The translations under genes were made by a program, and so were the position numbers. Below the pieces are notes generated by a model. The model made no database searches. It was not told where the DNA came from and worked only from the letters and a program-made list of their open reading frames with translations. DNA of 38,350 nucleotides from Clostridiales bacterium (GTDB lineage Bacteria; Bacillota; Clostridia; Oscillospirales; Oscillospiraceae). Where the stretch lies: NCBI GenBank assembly GCA_004555705.1, contig SFHI01000024.1:1-38350 (forward strand). Direction: 5' to 3'. Shown one piece after another: positions 8,314-16,072 of this stretch. How positions within the stretch are numbered: the first letter of the stretch is position 1; every line of letters starts with the position of its first letter.

Positions 8314-8527
8314 AAATTGTTGTTTACGCGTGCGCGCCTAATAAAACGCTGTCATTGCGAGCCAGTGCGCACACTGGCGTGGCAATCCCCCGGATATTCC
8401 GGAATCTTCGAAAAACAGACAAATGCCCTAACGAACCGTCTTGAATTGTTGGGGGATTGCCACACCAGTCTGCGGACTGGTTCGCAATGACAGGAAACTT
8501 GTGGCGCACTCGGCCAAACACCAATTT
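8314..8527. repeat. palindromic intergenic repeat, copy B
   Basis: Full-length copy. Left hairpin GCCAGTG-CGCA-CACTGGC, right hairpin ACCAGTC-TGCG-GACTGGT, type 1 centre, right end AAACACCAATTTTT. It lies between the attenuator terminator and the ABC exporter start, so any readthrough transcript carries it in the 5' leader. Confidence 0.92.
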
Positions 8528-8565
8528 TTATTTCTTCCTATCCCCCGCACGATGCCCCTTTTGCG

Positions 8566-8600
8566 CGCAAAAAAGGCGCAGGCCGAAGCCTGCGCCTTTA
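8566..8600 (-). terminator. intrinsic terminator between leader ORF and ABC exporter
   Basis: On the minus strand AAAGGCGCAGGC-TTCG-GCCTGCGCC is followed by TTTTTT: a very stable stem with a UUCG tetraloop and a U-run. It begins 22 bases after the stop of the 23-codon ORF. A short segment inside that ORF (TTTTGTGCC, 8642-8634) can pair with the 5' arm GGCGCAGG if wobble pairs are allowed, a possible antiterminator. Confidence 0.9.
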
Positions 8601-8621
8601 CTCGTTCCAATCAGAATAATC

Positions 8622-8693
8622 CTATCCCAATCCCGGCACAAAAGGAGCGAAGCTTCCCTGATATTTCACGTTCTTAACCATCTTATTCAGCAT
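8622..8693 (-). CDS. 23-residue leader peptide candidate upstream of the ABC exporter
   Basis: A short ORF with all expression signals in place: a promoter with perfect -35 and near-perfect -10 (8729-8757), AAGGAG eight bases before the ATG, 23 codons, stop TAG, then a strong terminator. The peptide begins MLNKMV and ends KNVKYQGSFAPFVPGLG, with prolines at positions 17 and 20 near the C-terminus. It has no signal sequence and is not hydrophobic enough for a membrane peptide. I do not recognise it. The arrangement promoter, small ORF, terminator, then BmrC-like and BmrD-like genes parallels the bmrB leader of B. subtilis, where ribosome stalling controls readthrough into the exporter. Alternatives are a free-standing small protein or a small RNA. 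Confidence 0.6.
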   Translation of the reverse strand: MLNKMVKNVKYQGSFAPFVPGLG

Positions 8694-8728
8694 GAAGCTC
8701 ACTCCTTTCTGTATAATGTCCATGTGCT

Positions 8729-8757
8729 ATCATAGCACCACTGGAATATTCTGTCAA
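8729..8757 (-). promoter_or_regulatory. strong sigma-A promoter for the leader ORF and exporter
   Basis: On the minus strand TTGACA (8757-8752), 17 bases, TATGAT (8734-8729). It predicts a transcript starting near 8722 with about 29 bases before the small ORF. Confidence 0.88.
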
Positions 8758-8779
8758 GTACCTGTAAGGAATTATTCCT

Positions 8780-9706
8780 TCAGTCCCAAAGTCCTTCGGG
8801 GTACTTGCCCTCCTGGGTCATTTTCCGAAGGGACTCCACCACCACGGGCTTGTCCGCGGCGTAGGTCACGCCGAACCACTTGTCCGGGGTATGGAGCACT
8901 TTGACGGAGGCCTTTCCCTCGGAGAGCAGCTGGGCCACCAGCTTGGGCAGATAGAACTCCCCCTTCAGCGGGTTGGAAGCCAGAGCATCGTCCAGGAAGG
9001 CCGGGAACCGGGCCTCGATTTCCTCCAGGAAGCTCCGGGTGTAGCCCCAGAAGTTCATGGAGACGGTGGCATTCTCCGGCACATCCGTCCAGGTCTCACC
9101 GTTGTCCTCTGTGAAATGGATACCGCCGGGGTATTTCTCCACCCGGGTGCGCTCGGCCACATCCGCCAGGTACCCATGGGAATCCGTGACGCAGATTCCC
9201 CGGGCCACGCTGCCGTGTTCCGTCACCGTTTTGCCCAGCTCATAGCCCACCATGCAGTAGCCATAGCCCTGGGGGTCCCCGTTTTCGCACAGGAAATCAT
9301 AGATCACCCGAAAGGCTTCCTTGCCATAGTAGTCATCCGCGTTCAGCACCGCGAAGGGAGCGTCGCCGATGGCATCCCTGGCGCAAAGCACCGCGTGGCT
9401 GGTGCCCCAGGGCTTGGTGCGCCCGTCGGGAACGGAATAGCCCCGGGGGAGCTTGTCCAGCTCCTGATACGCGTAGCGAATCTCCATAGGGCTTTTCTCC
9501 AGCCGCTTTCCCACGGTCTGCATAAAGTCCTCCCGGATGGCCTCCTTGATGATAATCACGGCGGTGCGGAATCCCGCCTCATAGGCGTCGTAAATGGAGT
9601 AGTCCAGAATTGCCTCCCCGTGGCCCCCCACAGGGTCAATCTGCTTCAGCCCGCCATACCGGCTGCCCATACCCGCAGCCATAACCACCAATACCGGTTT
9701 TTCCAT
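8780..9706 (-). CDS. sugar nucleotidyltransferase family protein
   Basis: A 308-residue NTP-transferase-fold enzyme. The nucleotide-binding signature MAAGMGSRYGGLKQIDPVG lies directly after the start, and the metal-binding ADDYYG follows near residue 120. Such enzymes make NDP-sugars from sugar-1-phosphates and NTP. It is longer than the RfbA-like enzyme next to it and belongs to a different subgroup. The frame extends upstream to 9835, but ATG 9706 begins exactly at the fold and has GGAGGA nine bases ahead. It has its own promoter (9771-9798), so it may be transcribed separately from the polysaccharide genes. The substrate is unknown. Confidence 0.85.
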   Translation of the reverse strand: MEKPVLVVMAAGMGSRYGGLKQIDPVGGHGEAILDYSIYDAYEAGFRTAVIIIKEAIREDFMQTVGKRLEKSPMEIRYAYQELDKLPRGYSVPDGRTKPWGTSHAVLCARDAIGDAPFAVLNADDYYGKEAFRVIYDFLCENGDPQGYGYCMVGYELGKTVTEHGSVARGICVTDSHGYLADVAERTRVEKYPGGIHFTEDNGETWTDVPENATVSMNFWGYTRSFLEEIEARFPAFLDDALASNPLKGEFYLPKLVAQLLSEGKASVKVLHTPDKWFGVTYAADKPVVVESLRKMTQEGKYPEGLWD

Positions 9707-9770
9707 ATGTATCGTCCTCCAAAAGATTTGATCCCCCATGGGAACAGGGAGCGGAGCGGCTCCTTTGTTG

Positions 9771-9798
9771 ATTATACCAAATTTCACTCCATATGCAA
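9771..9798 (-). promoter_or_regulatory. promoter of the downstream nucleotidyltransferase gene
   Basis: On the minus strand TTGCAT (9798-9793), 16 bases, TATAAT (9776-9771), in the gap between the two nucleotidyltransferase genes. Confidence 0.65.
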
Positions 9799-9807
9799 GA
9801 CCTTTTT

Positions 9808-10542
9808 TCAGCGGATTCCCCGGTAGGTCCGGCAAACCTCCTCATAGCTTTGGAGATTGCCGATATCATAGCGCCTGCCCGGCATTTCCATGGAGTGTAC
9901 CGTACTCTGGCAGCAGAGCCAGGCGAGGAAGCTGCCCGGCGCGTCCACGCCGCAGCCTTCCCGAATCCCTTTCGCCACCAGCCCGGCGTCCTCCCGGGTA
10001 AAAAAATAGAATGGTGGCGTGCACCAATGGGATTTTGGCTCGGCGGGCTTTTCCTCCAGGGAAAGCACCTTGTCATTCTCGTCCACCTGAGCCACTCCGC
10101 TCTTGCGGAGCCTGGCGGTGTCGGGTTCAAAGTAGCGCATCACGCAGGAGGTTCCCTTCTCCCGGGCATAGTCCAGGAACCGGGTCAGGCTGAAATCCAG
10201 CACATTGTCCCCGGCGATGACCAGCAGCTCCTCGTCCAGGGAAAGCCGGTCGATGGCGAATTGGATATCCCGCACCGCCCCCAGCCGGGTTTCGTTGGAT
10301 TCAGTGCCGTCGTCAAGCACCGTAATGTTCTGAGACTTTCCCCCGGCCCAACGGCGGAAATGCTCCGCGAATTTGTGATTGGAGATGATCGCGTAACCGT
10401 CCACGGCCCCGGCGGTGTCGATGTCCTCCACCAGCCAGTCCAGAATGGTCCTGTCCCCCACCTTCAGCAGGGGCTTGGGGAAATTTTCCGTCAGCGGGTA
10501 CAGCCGGGTGGCGTAGCCCGCCGCGAGAATCAGGCATTTCAT
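9808..10542 (-). CDS. sugar-1-phosphate nucleotidyltransferase (RfbA/GlmU-N type)
   Basis: A 244-residue enzyme with the classical motif LAAGYATRLYPLTENFPKPL (residues about 6-25) and the metal-binding AGDNVLDFSL. It activates a sugar-1-phosphate with an NTP, with release of pyrophosphate. Its ATG overlaps the stop of the upstream GHMP kinase by four bases (ATGA), so it very probably uses that kinase's product. Kinase plus nucleotidyltransferase is a salvage route from free sugar to NDP-sugar, feeding the glycosyltransferases upstream. The exact sugar and nucleotide cannot be read from sequence. Confidence 0.88.
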   Translation of the reverse strand: MKCLILAAGYATRLYPLTENFPKPLLKVGDRTILDWLVEDIDTAGAVDGYAIISNHKFAEHFRRWAGGKSQNITVLDDGTESNETRLGAVRDIQFAIDRLSLDEELLVIAGDNVLDFSLTRFLDYAREKGTSCVMRYFEPDTARLRKSGVAQVDENDKVLSLEEKPAEPKSHWCTPPFYFFTREDAGLVAKGIREGCGVDAPGSFLAWLCCQSTVHSMEMPGRRYDIGNLQSYEEVCRTYRGIR

Positions 10543-11726
10543 GCTTCTTCCTCCTCCAGAATCAGCCCGTCCGCGCTGTGGCAGAAGTGGACGGAGTATT
10601 TGCCCTCCAGCTCCGGGAAGGCGGCAAGGTACCCCCTGGTGACGGTTTCGGCAATGCTTTCCCGGAAGGCCGGATCAATGAGCGCCATGCAGCAGCCCTT
10701 GAACCCCGCCCCGGAGAACCGGCCGCCGTAGATTCCATCGGTCTGCCGCATCAGGTCATACAGCGTTTTCAGCTCCGGGGAGCCGGTTTCGTAGTTGCGG
10801 ATGCTGGAATCCCCGCTTTCAAAGCAGAGCCGCCCGTAGGTGTCCAGATCCCCCCGCCGCCATGCCTCGGCGCCTTCCTCCACCCGCTGGAATTCGGTGT
10901 AGTAATGGGTGGCCCGCCTGCGCCAGGGCTCGGGCAGCCGGTCCTTGAAGCTTTCAAAAACGTCCCGGGGAACACTGCGGAGCCTGGCCTCGGAGAATTT
11001 GCCGTACTCCATCCCGGCGTAGGCCATCAGGGCGTAGGCAGCGGACTTCAGCTCGTCCACACGCATATTGAACTTGCTTCCCGCCAGATTCCGCTCAATG
11101 CCGGAGAAGAAAACAGCGATCTCATAGGGCTTCATATTGGGGCTCTGGGGTATCCGCTCGAAGCTCCCGTCCAGGGTGTCCAGGTACAGCAGGTGACCCG
11201 CCCTGCTCAGCACCTCGCAGCTCTGATCCAGGGTGCCAACGGATACGCCCACATAGTCCCGCTCCGCCTCCAGGGCAATCCGGATCATCTCCCGGGAGGT
11301 CAGGCGAATGCCGTTGAGCCGGCTCAGGGCATAAAGAAATGAGATGATCACCGCCGCCGAGGAGGACAGCCCTCCGATGGGCAGGGTCCCCTCCACCACG
11401 CCGCAGATGCCCACATTCAGCGTATGGTGCTTCGCCAGCGCCCAGGTAGCCCCCCGCAGGTAGTCCGCCCAATCCCCCACAGGCCGTTCCTCCACCTGCC
11501 GGATATGCCACTGGGCCCGCTTGGGGAACTGGAGGGAGGAAAGCTCCACCACACCGTTTTTCTTGGGCCCGTAGGCGATGGAAACACCCTTGTCAATGGC
11601 AAGGCCCGTGACCTTGCCGAACTGATGGTCGCTGTGGGCGCCCATGGGGCACACCCGGTAGGGACAGAACGCCACATCCTCCGCCTCCCGGCGGTACAGG
11701 TTTTCAAATACTTCCTGACATTTCAT
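10539..11726 (-). CDS. GHMP sugar kinase, galactokinase/galacturonokinase-like
   Basis: A 395-residue GHMP-superfamily kinase of galactokinase length. Motif 1 is CPYRVCPMGAHSDHQFGKV (about 22-40), motif 2 (ATP loop) GTLPIGGLSSSAA, and motif 3 GGRFSGAGFKGCCMALID near residue 340. Ordinary galactokinases have GEHTDYN-type sequence in motif 1; here it reads GAHSDHQ. From memory, the plant galacturonic acid kinase has a very similar GAHIDHQ block, so a uronic acid or another non-galactose substrate is a reasonable inference. It phosphorylates C1 of the sugar, and the overlapping nucleotidyltransferase would then activate it. GGAGG lies eight bases before the ATG. Confidence 0.87.
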   Translation of the reverse strand: MKCQEVFENLYRREAEDVAFCPYRVCPMGAHSDHQFGKVTGLAIDKGVSIAYGPKKNGVVELSSLQFPKRAQWHIRQVEERPVGDWADYLRGATWALAKHHTLNVGICGVVEGTLPIGGLSSSAAVIISFLYALSRLNGIRLTSREMIRIALEAERDYVGVSVGTLDQSCEVLSRAGHLLYLDTLDGSFERIPQSPNMKPYEIAVFFSGIERNLAGSKFNMRVDELKSAAYALMAYAGMEYGKFSEARLRSVPRDVFESFKDRLPEPWRRRATHYYTEFQRVEEGAEAWRRGDLDTYGRLCFESGDSSIRNYETGSPELKTLYDLMRQTDGIYGGRFSGAGFKGCCMALIDPAFRESIAETVTRGYLAAFPELEGKYSVHFCHSADGLILEEEEA

Positions 11727-11754
11727 TCCTATTTCCTCCGAAGCCCTTTTTCGC

Positions 11755-12708
11755 CTACCTTTTCAGCAGCGCCGTCACAGCCCGCTTCACGCCGAAAACC
11801 CCATCATACAGCCTTGGGTGCCGCAGCAAAAACCACTTTACCCTGCTTACCCGATTCACGTTTTTCAGTATCCGGCGAATCTCCCGCTCCGAAAAGTTGG
11901 ATTCCGCCAATTCTACACCCGGCTGTCTATCCTTGAGTTCCTGGATATATTGGATCACGACGCCGAACCAGCGAGCAGCGCATTCCCGCTGTTCCATTTG
12001 CAGATAGATTTCCACCATGTGCAGGCTGGCGCGCACCGATTCCAGATTCTGAACGTCCGTTTTGGTATGGACAATGCTGTCTGACCGCTGGTAATAATAG
12101 TAAACCAGCTGATCCACCATGGAAACCGCTTCGCACTGCAGGGCGATCAGTGGAAACACCCACAGATCCTCAGCGCTGCTCATGGGCGGAAAGCGGATCC
12201 CCTCCAGGGCTCTGCGGGTATAGACCTTGCCATACGCATTCACAAGGGATTGCTCCCTGCCGCCCATAGCGCAAAGGAACTCCTCCCCTGTCACACGTTG
12301 GTCGCGAATGAAAGCCCAGTTCCGGTCATCGGTTTGCCCATCGTCATAGACCTTGGCAATTCTCCCCACCGACATATCGCTGCCGTCGGTCAGGAGCCTT
12401 TCCACCAGAACCTCTACCGCGTCCAGGGGCAGGAAGTCATCGGAATCCACGAACAGAATGTATTCTCCGGAGGCAGCATCCAACCCGGTATTCCGGGCCA
12501 TTGCCACGCCTTCGTTCTTTTTATGAATCACGCGGATGCGGGAGTCCCGCCGCGCCCACCGGTCGCACAGCTCCGGACACCGGTCTGGGGAGCCATCGTC
12601 CACCAGCAGAATTTCCAGAGACGGATAACTCTGGCTCACAATACTCTCCACACATTTGTCCAGATAGTTCTCCACTTTGTATACCGGTACAATTACACTG
12701 ACAAGCAT
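11755..12708 (-). CDS. GT2 family glycosyltransferase
   Basis: A 317-residue GT-A fold transferase. It starts directly with the family N-terminus MLVSVIVPVYKVENYLDKC, has the nucleotide-binding LLVDDGSPDRC, the metal-binding DSD in LFVDSDDFLP (about residue 90), and the acceptor-side block SSAEDLWVFP. The open frame runs on upstream to 13026, but that extension lies in repeat copy C and encodes no domain; ATG 12708 is the natural start, though its ribosome site is weak. It adds a sugar to a growing surface glycan on the cytoplasmic face. It is separated from the flippase gene by repeat C. Confidence 0.9.
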   Translation of the reverse strand: MLVSVIVPVYKVENYLDKCVESIVSQSYPSLEILLVDDGSPDRCPELCDRWARRDSRIRVIHKKNEGVAMARNTGLDAASGEYILFVDSDDFLPLDAVEVLVERLLTDGSDMSVGRIAKVYDDGQTDDRNWAFIRDQRVTGEEFLCAMGGREQSLVNAYGKVYTRRALEGIRFPPMSSAEDLWVFPLIALQCEAVSMVDQLVYYYYQRSDSIVHTKTDVQNLESVRASLHMVEIYLQMEQRECAARWFGVVIQYIQELKDRQPGVELAESNFSEREIRRILKNVNRVSRVKWFLLRHPRLYDGVFGVKRAVTALLKR

Positions 12709-12763
12709 TTCCAAAAAACCACACTCCGTTCGTTCAGTATCATATGCTCTGCGCCGGACCAGC

Positions 12764-13062
12764 AAATTGGTGTTTGGCGAATATACGCTGTCATTGCGAG
12801 CCAGTGCGCTTGAGTGGCGTGGCAATCCCCCGGATCTTCCGCCCAGCCCCCATCCTTCCACCCAAACTGTCATCCTGAGCGAGCGCAGCGAGTCGAAGGA
12901 TCTACGCACTAAACGAAGCTGAAATGTGGACAAACACGGTAGATCCCTCGACTCGCTGCGCTCGCTCGGGATGACAGGAGGAAGAACAGGGGGATTGCCA
13001 CACCAGGAAAGCGGACTGGTTCGCAATGACAGTTCTTTTTCAGTGCGCTAAGCAACAATTTG
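12764..13062. repeat. palindromic intergenic repeat, copy C, with nested palindrome
   Basis: Ends AAATTGGTGTTT and AAGCAACAATTT. Both outer hairpins are decayed (CCAGTGCGCTTGAGTGG and CCAGGAAAGCGGACTGG). The centre is replaced by a second large palindrome (12867-12977) beginning CTGTCATCCTGAGCGAGCGC and ending GATGACAG. The 187 bases 12821-13007 differ from copy D at only three positions. With short flanks it fills the 423-base gap between the flippase and the GT2 gene. Confidence 0.92.
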
Positions 13063-13131
13063 TCGCACTTCCGGAACAGGCGGGCTGGACAAACGCTTCC
13101 CGGTATACTGTCCCCCTGTTTCCCCGGGTCT

Positions 13132-14604
13132 CTATTGATCTTTTGCCACACGCAGTCTCTGTTTCACCGTACTCAAAACGAACCGGAGGTTCTCATTTTT
13201 GAAAAGGACGCTGAGCCCCACATACACCGCCGCGCCTGTCAGAATTTGCAAGGGCAGCAGCGCCAGATCCGGGATTGGCAGTCGTCCCATCAACGCCACC
13301 GGCAGCGCCATCAGCAGCGACAGCAGCAGATTCGGCAGCAGATCCCTCGCCTGCTCCCAAAAGCCGTAGCCCAGGAGCTTCCCAGCGGGTACGGCATTGA
13401 CGCAGAAAGCCATAAAACTGCACACGGCGGAACAGACCGCCAAAGCCTCCGGCCGCTTTGCCAGAACAATAAACGATACCAGCACAACCATGGACAGCGC
13501 CTTCTTCACCAGTTCCAGCTTCAGCACCACATCGCTTCTTCCGAGGGCGCGAAACGCCTGAATGCCCCCCACGCTGATGAGTCCCAGCATATAGGAAACG
13601 CTGAAAATTTTAATGTAGATCGCGCAGTTCATCCATTTCTCCGTCAGGAGGAGTCTGACAAAGGTATCGGCAACAACCATCAGCCCGACCATGATCGGGA
13701 AAATCACATAGGTTGAGGTTTTCATATAGCGTCTCGTCACGTTGCGGACATCGTCCAGGCTGTCCTGCACCTTTGTCATCACCGGGAACAGCACCTCGGA
13801 CATGGTCTCGCTCAGCGTGGTGTTAATCAGTCCCGGGAAGCTCTGTCCCTTGGTGTAGAAGGCCAGATCCACGGTAGAGAACCGCAGACCGATGACCAGG
13901 GGGCTCACCTGATCGTAAATCACACTGACCAGGGAGCTGGCAAAATTGTGGATGCCAAAAGAAAACAGGCTCTTGAGCCTTTCAAAGGAGCAGCGGAGCC
14001 TAATCTCCATCCCAGTGGTCACCAGAAGCATCAGCGTATCGATAAGATTGTTGGTCATCTCCTGAGCAACCAGCGCCCAGGCGCCGAAGCCCTTCAGAGC
14101 CATTCCGATCCCCACCGCCGCGGAAATCACCGTGCCCACAATGGTAGCAAAGAAAAATTTGCGAAACTGCAGACGACTGGAAGTATAGGCGTTCAGCACA
14201 GACTTAAACGCCATAATGAAAAAGCTCAGCCCCATGACCCGGATCACCGCGGTCAGCTGCTCCTTGTCATAGAGCTCCGCGATCCACGGCGCGGCCAGGA
14301 AGGCGACAACGTACAGTATCGCAGCCATGGAAACCGTGACGCACAGCACCGAGGAATAGTCCAGGCTGTCAGCATCCTTTTTCTGTACCAGCGCGGTGTT
14401 CAGTCCCCCGTTGAGGATTACGCGGCAAAATGTGAAGAAGATTGCCGTCACGCTGATCACACTGTAGTCCTCTGGCATCAGAAGCCGGGCCAGGACCAGG
14501 GTCACAAAAAAGGAAACCAGCTTTGCGGACATCCGCTCGCTGAAGATCCAGAGCATCCCATCGAAGGTGCTTTTTTTCAGTTTTTTATTTTTTTGAGAAT
14601 CCAT
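13132..14604 (-). CDS. polysaccharide flippase, Wzx/WzxC-like (MOP superfamily)
   Basis: A 490-residue integral membrane protein with about 12-14 hydrophobic segments. The N-terminal pattern (FDGMLWIFSERMSAKLVSFF, then LARLLMPEDYSVISV) is typical of lipopolysaccharide/polysaccharide exporters of the WzxC group. It flips lipid-linked repeat units across the membrane. AAAGG lies eight bases before the ATG, and it follows the GT14 gene by 27 bases. It is the only export component seen in the cluster; no Wzy polymerase or Wzz-like regulator was found in the window. Confidence 0.9.
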   Translation of the reverse strand: MDSQKNKKLKKSTFDGMLWIFSERMSAKLVSFFVTLVLARLLMPEDYSVISVTAIFFTFCRVILNGGLNTALVQKKDADSLDYSSVLCVTVSMAAILYVVAFLAAPWIAELYDKEQLTAVIRVMGLSFFIMAFKSVLNAYTSSRLQFRKFFFATIVGTVISAAVGIGMALKGFGAWALVAQEMTNNLIDTLMLLVTTGMEIRLRCSFERLKSLFSFGIHNFASSLVSVIYDQVSPLVIGLRFSTVDLAFYTKGQSFPGLINTTLSETMSEVLFPVMTKVQDSLDDVRNVTRRYMKTSTYVIFPIMVGLMVVADTFVRLLLTEKWMNCAIYIKIFSVSYMLGLISVGGIQAFRALGRSDVVLKLELVKKALSMVVLVSFIVLAKRPEALAVCSAVCSFMAFCVNAVPAGKLLGYGFWEQARDLLPNLLLSLLMALPVALMGRLPIPDLALLPLQILTGAAVYVGLSVLFKNENLRFVLSTVKQRLRVAKDQ

Positions 14605-14631
14605 CCGGTTAACCTTTCCACAGGGGCAATG

Positions 14632-15513
14632 TTATTTTGTCAGAGCGTCGATGATTTCGCTGTCCTTCGCGGGAGAAAACTTTCGTGCGAACATACACCC
14701 GGAATTCCGCAAAAGTTCCAGGTCCTCGATGGTAAAGGTGTAGGGCCCGCCCCGCACCCAATCGATGCAGCGCAGGATCTGCTCCGGGCTGTTGTACTTG
14801 CCCGGGGCTGCCTGATCCTTCAGGAAGGGGGAATTGAGGAGCACCGTGGGAATGACGGTTTCGTCCGGTATGTAGGTGTACTCAAAATCCTCTTCGATTT
14901 CCTTCTCCAGGGAAAGGATGTATTTCGCAAAATCCTCCGTGATGCTGAACCACTGGAACCCCTTCTGAAGCTTGTGGAAATGCTTCTTCTCTTTTTTCAG
15001 ACCCAGCAGCTTTTGAATCCGGACACCGGTCTTGTCCGCGAAACGGTACCAAGCGTTCATTGGCTTCAGCAGTCCCTTGCCGGTGCGGAATTTCTCCCTG
15101 CCGATATGGCTGTAATACACCCAATCATAGTGCCGCTGCGGCAGCTCCGGCTCGCAGAACTGCACATACTGCTTGTCCGTGTGTTCAAAGAAGTCATAGA
15201 TCTCCCCGGCGCTCTTCAGCGGCAGATCATCCCCGGACAGCAGATGGTAATAAGAATGGGGTGTCTGCGTAGCCAGCTTCATCAGCAGCAGCTCACAGCG
15301 AACCATGCTATAGCTTGCCCAGTGGACCGCGATCTCGCTGACGATGGTCAGGTTCGCATGGGATGCGCTGATGGTTCGCACCTCATCGGTATAGTGTGCC
15401 TTGTCGAAATGGATGTAAATGTCGTGCTCGGGAATATCCAGCGCCCCCACCAGCTTTTTCAGCAGCGGAATATCGTGGTGGGCAATAATCATGTAGGCCT
15501 GTCTGTTTTTCAT
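14632..15513 (-). CDS. GT14-like (core-2/I-branching type) glycosyltransferase
   Basis: A 293-residue enzyme related to beta-1,6-N-acetylglucosaminyltransferases. Family features visible are QAYMIIAHHDIPLLKKLVGA at the N-terminus, DIYIHFDKAHY, the strongly conserved SYYHLLSGDDLPLKS (about residue 100) and, near the C-terminus, DETVIPTVLLNS. It transfers a sugar, probably HexNAc or xylose, to the glycan made here. An open extension upstream to 15549 lacks homology; ATG 15513 has AGAGG eight bases before it. Repeat D and its flanks separate it from the GT2 gene upstream. Confidence 0.85.
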   Translation of the reverse strand: MKNRQAYMIIAHHDIPLLKKLVGALDIPEHDIYIHFDKAHYTDEVRTISASHANLTIVSEIAVHWASYSMVRCELLLMKLATQTPHSYYHLLSGDDLPLKSAGEIYDFFEHTDKQYVQFCEPELPQRHYDWVYYSHIGREKFRTGKGLLKPMNAWYRFADKTGVRIQKLLGLKKEKKHFHKLQKGFQWFSITEDFAKYILSLEKEIEEDFEYTYIPDETVIPTVLLNSPFLKDQAAPGKYNSPEQILRCIDWVRGGPYTFTIEDLELLRNSGCMFARKFSPAKDSEIIDALTK

Positions 15514-15599
15514 TCTCTCAACCTCTTTCGCCGGAGAATCCCCCGGCAATTTTTCGATTCCCGTTTACGAACCAGCGCGGATATGATGGAAAGTGGATC

Positions 15600-16048
15600 G
15601 TTGACAGTGGACAGTTGTGGTATCCCCTTCGGGGATGATTAAAAATGACCGTCAGGTGAGCGCGGCAGTCCGGCAAATTGGTGTTTGTAGGGATGCGTCC
15701 CAAATTACCTGTCATTGCGAACCAGTGCGCACACTGGTGTGGCAATCCCCCGGATTTTCCGCCCAGCCCCCATCCTTCCACCCAAACTGTCATCCTGAGC
15801 GAGCGCAGCGAGTCGAAGGATCTACGCACTAAACGAAGCTGAAATATGAACAAACACGGTAGATCCCTCGACTCGCTGCGCTCGCTCGGGATGACAGGAG
15901 GAAGAACAGGGGGATTGCCACACCAGGCTGCGGCCTGGTTCGCAATGACAGCTCTTTTTCAGTGCGCCAAACACCAATTTATCGATCTGTTTTCTATTCG
16001 TCCCGAAGGGACACCTTAACTGTCCACTGTCAACTGTCCACTGTCAAC
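15600..16048. repeat. outer inverted repeat enclosing repeat copy D
   Basis: GTTGACAGTGGACAGTT (15600-15616) is matched in reverse complement at 16018-16048, where the unit AACTGTCCACTGTC occurs twice in tandem. Inside these arms a second pair of small hairpins appears (TCCCCTTCGGGGA on the left, GTCCCGAAGGGAC on the right), then repeat D. The 558-base gap between the GT14 and GT2 genes holds no coding sequence beyond this layered structure. Confidence 0.75.
15675..15980. repeat. palindromic intergenic repeat, copy D, with nested palindrome
   Basis: Ends AAATTGGTGTTT / AAACACCAATTT. Left hairpin ACCAGTG-CGCA-CACTGGT, right hairpin ACCAGGC-TGCG-GCCTGGT. The inner palindrome (15787-15897) and its flanks (15741-15927) are almost identical to those of copy C. 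Confidence 0.93.
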
Positions 16049-16072
16049 TTGCTCAACAAAACACTTCTTTTC

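Noticed and set aside
12709..13026. N-terminal extension of the GT2 protein through repeat C
   Set aside because: The extension is a translation of the repeat; the GT2 domain starts precisely at ATG 12708.
13948..15642. 564-codon open frame on the plus strand opposite the flippase and GT14 genes
   Set aside because: Same reason: it lies antisense to recognised genes, with no family motif.
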